The position numbers and the translations under genes were made by a program. From contig NZ_BMVU01000030.1 in NCBI RefSeq assembly GCF_014650875.1, forward strand, positions 46,186 through 110,185: a DNA stretch of 64,000 nt, read 5' to 3'. The notes under the pieces were generated by a model, which made no database searches, was not told the origin of the DNA, and saw nothing but the letters and a program-made list of their open reading frames with translations. Position 1 is the stretch's first letter; every line of letters starts with the position of its first letter. Below, in pieces: positions 1 through 10,459 of the stretch. This DNA comes from Streptomyces minutiscleroticus (GTDB taxonomy: Bacteria; Actinomycetota; Actinomycetes; Streptomycetales; Streptomycetaceae).

Positions 1-745
1 GGCCCGGGTCCCGCCCGCCGAACAGCTCGTCGGCGAGCTCCCGCCGGTCGGCGGCGAGCCGCGCCAGCAGTTCGGCGCCGGACCGGGCGGTGTGCCGGCA
101 GGTCCGGGCCAGCAGACGGGCGAGCACCGGGTATCCGGCGAACAACCGGGCGAGACCCGCCCGGGTGCCCGCCCGGGCGGCGAAGTCGGCGAACCGGGCC
201 GCCGCGGTGGTACCGGACAGGTCGCCCGCGGCACGCGCGGCGGCGAGTTCGACGACCAGGGTCCGGGCGGCCGCCTTGGCCAGCCGCCGTGCCAGCCAGC
301 GGGCGTACTCCCGGGCGAACACCGCCGCCTCGCCCGGTTCGGCGCCGCCCGCGCCGGCTTGTTCGAGCAGCTCGGCGACGGCCGCCGCCACCAGCGGGCG
401 CAGCACCGGTTCGAACACCGCCGCCCCGTCCGCCGCGTCGGCGACCGCGTCTTCCACGAACTCCGCCCACTGCGGCTTGGCGAGCCGGCCGGCCAGCCGG
501 GCCGGAGGTTCGACGGCGAGCGCCGCCATCAGCCGGGCGTCGGCGCCCAGTCGGGCCGAGCGCGCGGACTGGCAGGCCGGCTCGACCGCCGAACGGGTAC
601 GCGCCCCGGCGGCCGGGCCCGCCGCCGGCGCCGCAGGCGGGTGCGGGGCCGACAGCCGTTCGCGCAGTGTCGCGGCCGGCGCCCACCAGGAGGGCGTCGC
701 CCCCGTGGCGGGGAAGACGGTGTCGGTTGTGGTCACGTCCGCCAC
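1..745 (-). CDS. Class II lanthipeptide synthetase LanM, N-terminal part (cut by window edge)
   Basis: The leftward frame starts at GTG 745 (a second GTG lies three codons in) and runs off the window after about 248 codons. LanM enzymes phosphorylate and eliminate Ser/Thr in a precursor peptide and then close lanthionine rings. Only the start of the dehydratase domain (DUF4135) is visible: a SWWAPAATLRERL opening, a KPQWAEFVEDAV segment near residue 92, an FEPVLRPLV segment, an Arg/Ala-rich helix ending RTLVVELAAARAAG, and a YPVLARLLARTCRHTARSGA segment near residue 205 followed by LLARLAADR and FGGRDPG. These follow the usual order in actinobacterial LanM proteins. The kinase-active residues and the cyclase lie outside the window. 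It is transcribed away from the LuxR pair. No convincing precursor gene is seen inside the window. The family is recognised from motif order only. Confidence 0.8.
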   Translation of the reverse strand, partial: MADVTTTDTVFPATGATPSWWAPAATLRERLSAPHPPAAPAAGPAAGARTRSAVEPACQSARSARLGADARLMAALAVEPPARLAGRLAKPQWAEFVEDAVADAADGAAVFEPVLRPLVAAAVAELLEQAGAGGAEPGEAAVFAREYARWLARRLAKAAARTLVVELAAARAAGDLSGTTAAARFADFAARAGTRAGLARLFAGYPVLARLLARTCRHTARSGAELLARLAADRRELADELFGGRDPG

Positions 746-1179
746 TCTTGCAGCGGTGTCGCCCGTCCGTACAGGGAGTGGCGCCCCTACATTTCGCGGC
801 GGACTACCCATGTGCCGCCGCCACCGTGTCCCCCCTCCGCACCACCGGACGGCCCGGCACCGGGTGGTCACCTGTCTCGGTGGTGTCGGTGGTGTCCACT
901 GGCGGTGTTCGCCGCCCGCTTCCCGCGGCGGGCGACCGCCTCACGCCCGGGACCGGACGCCGGCGACGGGTCGCTGCAGCCGCTGCTGCAAGTGGTGCTG
1001 CACCCCGGGCCGGAACCATGAGGCGCACCGCCCCTGCAGGGCCGGGCCGTTGGCCGGCCCTGCAGGGGCGGCTCGGCGGGGGTACGGGAATGCGGGTGAT
1101 CACGCCCCATGCGGCACGGCGCGCGGGTTGCCGAGACTCTTCGCCGAGAGGTTCGTCCCACGCTGACCGAGGAGTGCAC
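746..1179. other. Divergent intergenic region between lanM and the LuxR pair
   Basis: These 434 bp separate the leftward lanM start from the rightward regulator start. No frame looks like a gene. The only clear structure is a long perfect hairpin at 1028-1071. Promoters for both directions must lie here, but no convincing -35/-10 pair was found. Confidence 0.6.
1028..1071. other. Perfect 18-bp stem hairpin
   Basis: Arms at 1028-1045 and 1054-1071 are exactly complementary around an 8-nt loop, each arm carrying CCCTGCAGGG. No T-run follows on either strand. It lies about 110 bp upstream of the first LuxR gene, so it could be a factor-assisted terminator, an attenuator, or insulation between the two divergent units. 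Confidence 0.7.
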
Positions 1180-1803
1180 ATGGGCAACCCCCTATCACTG
1201 TGCGTCGTGGCCCTGGACCCGGTGCTCGAGGCCGGCGCCGTCAGCGCCCTGTCCGGCAACCCTGACATCGCGCTGGTCCAGCCGGAGGAGAAGGCCGACG
1301 TGGCCGTCGTGATCTTCGATCGAGTGGCCCGCCGGGAACTCGACCTGGTGAACGCGACCGGCACCGGTCCTCACAGACCCGCCGTCATCGTGATCGCCTC
1401 CGACCTGTCCCCGGCCGAGGCCGCGGACGCCATCAACGCCGGGGCCCGCGGCCTCCTGCGCCGGCACGAGGTCAACGCCGACCGGCTGGCGCGGACCGTG
1501 CTGACGGTGGCCGGCGGCGACTGCACCGTGCCGCCCGACCTGATCGACGGCCTCCTCGACCAGGGCACCGGGACCGATACGTACCCCGGCGCGCGGGGGC
1601 GCGGACCGGACTGGGGCCTGGACGAGCGGGAACGCGCGGTCCTGCGGATGGTGGCCGACGGCCGGGAGACCGACGAGATCGCCAAGGAACTCTGCTACTC
1701 CGCGCGGACCGTGACCACCGTGGTCCGCGACATCACCCAGCGGTTCCGGCTGCGCAACCGCGCCCACGCGGTGGCCTACGCCCTGCGGACGGGCCTGCTG
1801 TGA
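1180..1803 (+). CDS. LuxR-type transcriptional regulator with degenerate receiver (first of a pair)
   Basis: A 207-residue protein with a GAGGAG ribosome site just before ATG 1180. The N-terminal part (residues 5-110) has the alternating pattern of a response-regulator receiver (ending AINAGARGLLRRHEV), but the acidic pair after the first strand is missing (ALDP), so normal phosphorylation is doubtful. Residues about 142-207 form a LuxR/GerE helix-turn-helix: LDERERAVLRMVADGRETDEIAKEL, then SARTVTTVVRDITQRF and RNRAHAVAYALRTGLL. The stop overlaps the GTG of the next gene by 4 bp, so the two are translated together and may work as a heteromer. As the first genes before the NRPS operon they are the likely pathway-specific regulators. 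Confidence 0.85.
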   Translation: MGNPLSLCVVALDPVLEAGAVSALSGNPDIALVQPEEKADVAVVIFDRVARRELDLVNATGTGPHRPAVIVIASDLSPAEAADAINAGARGLLRRHEVNADRLARTVLTVAGGDCTVPPDLIDGLLDQGTGTDTYPGARGRGPDWGLDERERAVLRMVADGRETDEIAKELCYSARTVTTVVRDITQRFRLRNRAHAVAYALRTGLL

Positions 1804-2441
1804 CCGGCCTCGTCCTCGAAGCGGCGCCGGAGGCCGGACGGCGCGAACGCGCACTGCGCGTGCACCTCGGCCCGGCGGGCGGGGCGGCCCGCGACACGGT
1901 GGCCGCCGGCCTGCGCCGGGCCGGCATCGAGCTGGCGGCCGCGGGCTCCGACGGGGCCGTGCGGGTGGCCGCCGGCCGGACGCCCGGGGCGGCGCTCGAC
2001 GGCTGGCCGGAACGCGGCGGCGGCCCCCTGCTGCTGGTCGCCGACACCTTCACCGCCGCGGGGGTGCGGCTGGCCGTCCGGGCCGGGGCGGTGGTCATGC
2101 TGCAGTCCGCCGAGGCCACCCCGGAGCGCCTGCTCACCGCCGTCCGCAGTGCCCGGTACGGCGAGGGCCGGATGCCCTACGGCGTCCTGGTCCGCCTCCT
2201 CGGCGAGGCGGACGACAGCGACGCGGAGCGCCGGCACCCCGTCCCCGGCCCGCCGCTGACGGCCCGGCAGAGAACGGTGCTCACGCTGGTGGCGGAGGGG
2301 CACGGCAACGCGGCCATCGCCCGTGAGCTCTCCTGCTCCCAGCACACCGTGAAGAACGTCATGTACGACCTGATGACCCGTCTGCAGGTCCGCAACCGGG
2401 CCCACGCGGTGGCGTACGGCGTGCGCACCGGGCTGATCTGA
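1800..2441 (+). CDS. LuxR-type transcriptional regulator (second of a pair)
   Basis: A 213-residue protein starting at GTG 1800, inside the stop of the preceding regulator. The C-terminal third is a LuxR/GerE helix-turn-helix (LTARQRTVLTLVAEGHGNAAIARELSCS, then HTVKNVMYDLM and RNRAHAVAYGVRTGLI). It ends almost the same way as its neighbour, so the pair probably arose by duplication. The N-terminal part keeps only a faint receiver outline (PLLLVADTF, AGAVVMLQSAEATPERLL) and no obvious phospho-acceptor Asp, suggesting ligand- or protein-controlled activity. A 174-bp gap follows before the NRPS operon, the natural place for a promoter it could control. Confidence 0.85.
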   Translation: MTGLVLEAAPEAGRRERALRVHLGPAGGAARDTVAAGLRRAGIELAAAGSDGAVRVAAGRTPGAALDGWPERGGGPLLLVADTFTAAGVRLAVRAGAVVMLQSAEATPERLLTAVRSARYGEGRMPYGVLVRLLGEADDSDAERRHPVPGPPLTARQRTVLTLVAEGHGNAAIARELSCSQHTVKNVMYDLMTRLQVRNRAHAVAYGVRTGLI

Positions 2442-2615
2442 CCCGGTCCCGGTCCAGGTCGCGGCCCCGACCAGAGACATTGACGCAGCAAAAGCCGCTG
2501 CACGCGCTGCCGCTCCTTCCCTACTGCGCCGCCGCACCGCGACGGCAAGCTCCGGATGTGCCCCGGCCAGCCGAGGCGCGCGACGACCTACCCGAGACTC
2601 CTTGGAGGTGAGCCG

Positions 2616-5804
<3,189 letters not shown>

Positions 5805-5834
5805 CCGAAACCGCCCCCTCGCCCAAGGACCGCC

Positions 5835-7103
5835 ATGACCCTCGTTGCGACCACCGACACCTCCGTCTTCGAGAGGACCGAATCCGAGGTGCGCATGTAC
5901 TGCCGCACCTTCCCCGCGGTGTTCGAGCGCGCCAAGGGCGCGCTGCTGCACACCGACGACGGCCGAGCCTTCATCGACTTCTTCTGCGGCGCCGGCAGCC
6001 TCAACTACGGGCACAACCACGACGCCGTCAAGCGGCGCATCCTCGACCACCTCGCCGACGACGGCCTCATGCACGGCCTCGACCTGCACACCGTCGCCAA
6101 GCGCGACTTCCTCACCCGGTTCACCGAGGTCGTCCTGCAGCCCCGCGGCCTCGACTTCAAGGTGCAGTTCACCGGCCCGACCGGAACCGACGCGGTGGAG
6201 GCCGCCCTCAAGCTGGCCCGCCGGGCGACCGGTCGCACCGGTCTGACGGCCTTCACCGGCGCCTACCACGGCATGTCGCGCGGTTCACTGGAGATCACCG
6301 GCAGCCGCCGCGCCCGCCGTGCGGGCGCGGTCGCCGGCGGGGACGTGACCTTCGTCCCCTTCGAGGACGGCCCGCTCGGCCCGTTCGACTCGATCGGCCT
6401 GATCGAGCGGCTGTGGGCCGACCCGTCCTCCGGCACCGAACCGCCCGCGGCGGTCGTCGTGGAACCGGTGCAGATGGAGGGCGGCGTCTACCCGGCGAGC
6501 CGTCAGTGGCTGCGCCGGCTGCGCGAGGTCACCGAGCGGTACGGGGTGCTGCTGATCCTGGACGAGATCCAGACCGGCTGCGGCCGCACCGGCACGTTCT
6601 TCGGCTTCGAGGACTCCGGGATCGTGCCGGACATCGTCACCGTCTCCAAGTCCCTCAGCGGCTACGGGCTGCCGCTCTCGCTCACCCTGTTCCGCCGCGA
6701 GCTGGACCTGTGGCAGCCCGGTGAGCACACCGGCACGTTCCGCGGCAACCAGCTCGCCTTCGTCGCGGCCACCGCGGCGTGCGAACTCTGGCAGCAGGAC
6801 GACTTCCTGACCGGTCTTCGGCAGGGCGCGCAACGCCTCGCCCGGTTCCGGGCCGACGTGGGCGCGCTGGACCCCGGCCTCGTGCTGCGCGGCCGGGGCA
6901 TGGTGCTCGGCATCGACACCGCCCGCGCCGGCGGTGCGGACCGGGCCGAGCGCGTCCAGCGCCACGCCTTCGAGCACGGCCTGATCGTCGAGCGCTGCGG
7001 CCGGTACGACGAGGTCCTCAAGGTGATGCCCCCGCTGACCGTCTCGCCCGGCCTGCTCGACGAGGGGCTCGGCATCCTGCACGACGCCCTGCGAGCGAAC
7101 TGA
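5835..7103 (+). CDS. Class III PLP aminotransferase, diaminobutyrate-2-oxoglutarate type
   Basis: A 422-residue fold-type I PLP enzyme starting at ATG 5835 after AAGGAC. It resembles EctB/DABA aminotransferases, which make L-2,4-diaminobutyrate from aspartate semialdehyde with glutamate as amino donor. Landmarks are GPTGTDAVEAALKLAR (about 114-129), YHGMSRGSLEITG, the cofactor Asp in LDEIQTGCGRTG (Asp243) and the Schiff-base Lys in VSKSLSG (Lys272), then GTFRGNQLAF. No ectoine genes are nearby, so it more likely supplies a diamino acid to the NRPS lines than an osmolyte. An exact substrate cannot be fixed from sequence alone. It lies 30 bp after the NRPS gene, presumably in the same operon. 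Confidence 0.88.
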   Translation: MTLVATTDTSVFERTESEVRMYCRTFPAVFERAKGALLHTDDGRAFIDFFCGAGSLNYGHNHDAVKRRILDHLADDGLMHGLDLHTVAKRDFLTRFTEVVLQPRGLDFKVQFTGPTGTDAVEAALKLARRATGRTGLTAFTGAYHGMSRGSLEITGSRRARRAGAVAGGDVTFVPFEDGPLGPFDSIGLIERLWADPSSGTEPPAAVVVEPVQMEGGVYPASRQWLRRLREVTERYGVLLILDEIQTGCGRTGTFFGFEDSGIVPDIVTVSKSLSGYGLPLSLTLFRRELDLWQPGEHTGTFRGNQLAFVAATAACELWQQDDFLTGLRQGAQRLARFRADVGALDPGLVLRGRGMVLGIDTARAGGADRAERVQRHAFEHGLIVERCGRYDEVLKVMPPLTVSPGLLDEGLGILHDALRAN

Positions 7104-7132
7104 CGGCCGGCCACCCGAGAAGGGCCCTTCCG

Positions 7133-8080
7133 ATGTCCCGACCCCACCGCCACCACCTGGTCTCCCTCGACGACCTGACCGACCGGGAGCTGCGCTGGCT
7201 CGTGCACCGCGGCGCCCAGTACGCCGCCGGCGAGCACGACGGCGCCCGGCCGCTCGCCGACGCCGTCGTCGGCGTGCTGTTCCGCAAGACGTCCACCCGC
7301 ACCCGGACCGCGTTCTCGGCCGGTGCGCTCCGGCTCGGCGGCCGGCTGATCACCTACGGCCCCGGCGACCTCCAGGAGAACACCGGGGAGAGCTCCGAGG
7401 ACACCGGCGACGTGCTCTCCCGCATGCTCGACGTGCTGGTGGCGCGGACCGCCGGCAGCACCGGGGAGCTCCGCGCCTACGCCGCCCAGCAGCGGATGGC
7501 CGTGGTCAACGCGATGAGCGCCGCCGAACACCCCACCCAGGCCCTCACCGACCTCACCACGATGCTCGGCCGCTTCGGGCGGATCGAGGGGCTGCGGGTG
7601 CTGTACGTCGGTGAGGGCAACAACACCGCCTCGGCGCTCGCCCTGGCCCTCAGCCGGTTCCCCGGCACCGAGCTGCACCTGCGGACCCCGGCCGGCTACG
7701 GACTCGACCCGGCCTTCCTCGACCGGGCCCTCGGCCACGCCAAGGAGTCCGGCGCGCTGGTCGAGGAACGGCACAACATGGCCGACCTGCCTCAGGCCGA
7801 CATCGTCTACACCACCCGGTGGCAGACGACCGGCACGACCAAGCCCGACCCGGACTGGCGGCGCGTCTTCGCCCCCTTCCGGGTGGACGCCGCCGTGCTG
7901 GCGGCCTGCCCCGGCGCCGCCTTCATGCACGACCTGCCCGCGCACCGCGGCGACGAGGTGACCGGCGAGGTGCTGGACGGCCCCGCGAGCATCGCGTTCG
8001 AACAGGCCGAGAACAAGTACCACAGCGCCCGCGCCGTTCTGGAGTGGTGCCTCGGCGGCATCCCGGCACAACCGGCCTGA
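7133..8080 (+). CDS. Ornithine/aspartate-type carbamoyltransferase, probable tailoring enzyme
   Basis: A 315-residue cytosolic enzyme starting at ATG 7133 after GAGAAGGG. It transfers a carbamoyl group from carbamoyl phosphate to an amine. The phosphate-binding signature FRKTSTRTRT is at 50-59, HPTQ at 133-136, a GNNTASALA nucleotide-fold loop at 162-170, and the C-terminal acceptor loop at 265-274. In ornithine carbamoyltransferases that loop reads HCLPAHRGEEV; here it is HDLPAHRGDEV, with Asp267 in place of the Cys that contacts ornithine. That change, and the position between a DABA-type aminotransferase and the LanB cassette, suggests a different acceptor, perhaps diaminopropionate or diaminobutyrate giving a ureido amino acid as in tuberactinomycin pathways. 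The acceptor is inference. Confidence 0.88.
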   Translation: MSRPHRHHLVSLDDLTDRELRWLVHRGAQYAAGEHDGARPLADAVVGVLFRKTSTRTRTAFSAGALRLGGRLITYGPGDLQENTGESSEDTGDVLSRMLDVLVARTAGSTGELRAYAAQQRMAVVNAMSAAEHPTQALTDLTTMLGRFGRIEGLRVLYVGEGNNTASALALALSRFPGTELHLRTPAGYGLDPAFLDRALGHAKESGALVEERHNMADLPQADIVYTTRWQTTGTTKPDPDWRRVFAPFRVDAAVLAACPGAAFMHDLPAHRGDEVTGEVLDGPASIAFEQAENKYHSARAVLEWCLGGIPAQPA

Positions 8081-8128
8081 CGACCGGCCGCCGGCACGGC
8101 GCACATTTCCCAGGGAGGTAGCACAGCA

Positions 8129-10459
8129 ATGTCCGACACCATACGCATGCCCGGCGGCGGGTGGCGCCTGTGGACGCACTTCGCACTCCGCGGGCCCGGC
8201 TTCCCCGCCGCGGGGGTACTCCGGCTGGCCCCACAGGGCCTGGCCGCGGCCGCGGACAAGTTCGCCCCCGGGGAGGTACCGGCGGGGGCGGACTGGGAGG
8301 CGTTCGAGGAGGCGTTCTCCGCGGCCGCGGTGCGGACCGCGCGCGACCTCCAGGAGATCGCCGCCTCGGCGCCGTTCCGGGCCGCGGTCGCCTGGCAGAA
8401 CCGTGCGGTGCTCCGCACCGGCATCAAGCCGTTCCTCGACTGGACGCCGGCCGCCGGGAGCCGCACCAGCATGCCCCGCCAGCGCGAGGAGCTGGTCGCC
8501 CACTACTGGCAGCGGTTCTGCGTCAAGAACGACACCATCGGGTTCTTCGGCCCGGTCGGCTGGGGCACCTTCGACCCCCTCCGGCGCGGCGTCGAGGTGC
8601 GCCCCGGCGCCGGCCTGGTGGCCGAGTCCCGGGTCTACTTCTCCAGCTGGTCGATGGACGCCCTCGCGAAGGCGATCGACCGCGACCCGCGGGTACGCGG
8701 GTGGACACCGCCGCGCCGGGTCCCGTTCGTCCGGGTGGCCGACGGCACGGTGCGTCTGCCCGGCCGCCCTCCGCAACCGGTACGTGAACCCGCGCTCACC
8801 GTCCTGCGCCTGTGCGACGGGCGCAGGACACCCGCCGAGATCACCGGCCTGGCCGCCCGGGAGCTGGGCCGGGACCTGCCTGCCCGCGAGGTGGCCGAGG
8901 CCCTGCAATGGCTGGTCTCCCGCCGCCTGATCGGCTGGAAGCTCGACGTGCCCGCCGGCACCCACCCCGAGCGGGAACTGCGCGCCCTCCTGGAGCGCAT
9001 CGGCGACCCGGCGGTACGCGAGCCCGCCCTGGCCAAGCTGGCGGTGCTGGAGACCGGCCGCGACCGGGTCGAGCGGGCCGGTGCCGACCCCGAGGAGCTG
9101 ACCGCCGCGCTCGCCGCCCTGGAGAGCGGCTTCGCCGAGATCACCGAGGTCGCGGCGGTCCGCGAGAAGGGGGCCAGGACCGCGCCCAACCGCGCCCTCG
9201 TGTACTCCGACTGCCGCCGGTCCGCCACGGCGACCGTGGGCACCGCCGTCCTGGAGCAGCTCGCGCCGCTGGAACTGTGCCTGACCGCCGCCCGCTGGAT
9301 GACCGACCGGTACGCGGAGGCCGTCGGCGCGCGCATCCACGATGCCTACCTGAAGCTGCGGGAGCGGCACGAGCAGGTCGACCTCGGCTCGCTCTGGTTC
9401 GCCTGCCTGCCCGCCCCGCACCCGGAGTCCGTGGCCGACATCGAGCGCATCCAGGCCGACCTGCGCGAACGCTGGGGGCGGATCATCGGCGCCCCGGCCG
9501 GCGCCCGGCGGGTCTCGCTTTCCAGTGCCGCCATCGCCGACCAGGTGCGCGAGGCGTTCCCCGAGGGCGGGCGCGGCTGGTCGCTCAGCCGGTACATCAG
9601 CCCCGACCTGATGATCGTCGCCGAGGACCCGGACGCCGTCGAACGCGGCGAGTTCCAGCTCGTCATCGGCGAACTGCACGTCGCCATGAACACCCTCGGC
9701 CAGTCGCTCTTCGTCCACCAGCACCCCGACCGCGGGCAGCTGATCGACGAGACCACCCGCGACTTCCCCGGCCCGCGGCTGCTCCCCATGCTGCCCAAGG
9801 AGCTTCCGCTGAAGTGGTCGGCCCGCAGCCGCCAGTCCCTGGAGCGCCCGCAGGACTACTACGTCGCACTCGCCGACCACAGCGCCGACCCGCACCGCCC
9901 GCGCACCGTCCGCTCCGGCGACGTGCGGGTGGAGGAGCGCGCCGGCCGGCTGTCGGCGGTGCTGCCCGACGGCTCGGTCTTCGACCTGCTCGACGTGTTC
10001 TGCCACGCGCTCACCGACCGTGTGATGGACCGCTTCACCCTGCGCCCGGACGGCGACCACTCGCCCCGGATCACCATCGACTCCACCGTCGTCGCCCGGG
10101 AGACCTGGCGGTTCACCGGCTCCGCGCTGGCCTTCGCCGACGACAAGAGCGAGGCCCGGCGGTTCGTCCGGGCCCGGCAGTGGCGCGACACCCACGAACT
10201 GCCCCGCTTCGTCTTCGTCGTCTCCCCCACCGAACCACGGCCCTTCTTCGTCGACTTCGACAGCCCCGTCTACGTCAACATCCTCGCCAAGGCCGCCCGC
10301 CGCCTCACCCGCAAGGACCCCGACGCCCGCCTCACCGTCACCGAGATGCTCCCCACCCCCGAACAGACCTGGCTCACCGACGACCAGGGCCGGCGCTACA
10401 CCTCCGAACTGCGCCTCGTCGCCGTCGACCGGAGCGCCGCCCCCGGGGAGCCGGCATGA
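8129..10459 (+). CDS. LanB-type protein, tRNA-dependent glutamylation region only (copy 1)
   Basis: A 776-residue protein starting at ATG 8129 after GGGAGG. It matches the N-terminal domain of lantibiotic dehydratases (Lant_dehydr_N), which moves an aminoacyl group from tRNA onto a peptide. Landmarks are FPAAGVLRLAP (about 29-39), RQREELVAHYWQRFCVKNDT near 115-134, TIGFFGPVGWG, NRALVYSDCRR, RYISPDLMI, ELHVAMNTLG, VHQHPDRGQLID and YVDF/FDSP-type ends. The SpaB-C elimination domain of full LanB (about 1000 residues) is absent, as in split LanBs and in peptide-aminoacyl-tRNA ligases. No precursor peptide is adjacent; the gene sits in an NRPS operon beside an adenylation protein and a carrier protein. 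Its 3' end is nearly identical in DNA to the second copy. Which aminoacyl-tRNA and which acceptor it uses are unknown. Confidence 0.85.
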   Translation: MSDTIRMPGGGWRLWTHFALRGPGFPAAGVLRLAPQGLAAAADKFAPGEVPAGADWEAFEEAFSAAAVRTARDLQEIAASAPFRAAVAWQNRAVLRTGIKPFLDWTPAAGSRTSMPRQREELVAHYWQRFCVKNDTIGFFGPVGWGTFDPLRRGVEVRPGAGLVAESRVYFSSWSMDALAKAIDRDPRVRGWTPPRRVPFVRVADGTVRLPGRPPQPVREPALTVLRLCDGRRTPAEITGLAARELGRDLPAREVAEALQWLVSRRLIGWKLDVPAGTHPERELRALLERIGDPAVREPALAKLAVLETGRDRVERAGADPEELTAALAALESGFAEITEVAAVREKGARTAPNRALVYSDCRRSATATVGTAVLEQLAPLELCLTAARWMTDRYAEAVGARIHDAYLKLRERHEQVDLGSLWFACLPAPHPESVADIERIQADLRERWGRIIGAPAGARRVSLSSAAIADQVREAFPEGGRGWSLSRYISPDLMIVAEDPDAVERGEFQLVIGELHVAMNTLGQSLFVHQHPDRGQLIDETTRDFPGPRLLPMLPKELPLKWSARSRQSLERPQDYYVALADHSADPHRPRTVRSGDVRVEERAGRLSAVLPDGSVFDLLDVFCHALTDRVMDRFTLRPDGDHSPRITIDSTVVARETWRFTGSALAFADDKSEARRFVRARQWRDTHELPRFVFVVSPTEPRPFFVDFDSPVYVNILAKAARRLTRKDPDARLTVTEMLPTPEQTWLTDDQGRRYTSELRLVAVDRSAAPGEPA
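10094..10426 (+). repeat. 333-bp block shared by the two LanB-type genes (copy 1)
   Basis: This stretch of the first LanB gene matches 15247-15579 at 332 of 333 positions; the single difference is C at 10312 versus T at 15465, a silent change in an Arg codon. Sequence on both sides is much less alike. It covers the last ~110 residues of the domain. Gene conversion or a very recent segmental copy explains it best. Confidence 0.95.

Noticed and set aside
868..1179. A minus-strand frame containing the Cys/Ser/Thr-rich run CSTTCSSGCSDPSP (near 970-1005), considered as a lanthipeptide precursor.
   Set aside because: The run is not at the C-terminus, the upstream part overlaps the hairpin and lacks an acidic leader, and the cysteines come from a CTGCTGCA-rich repeat in the DNA.
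2479..2520. A TTGACG hexamer as -35 box of the NRPS operon promoter.
   Set aside because: No acceptable -10 box lies at 16-19 bp, so the promoter cannot be supported.
2556..2615. An upstream ATG at 2556 extending the C-A-T NRPS by 20 residues.
   Set aside because: No ribosome site precedes it, whereas GTG 2616 has an excellent one and gives the usual start of a condensation domain.
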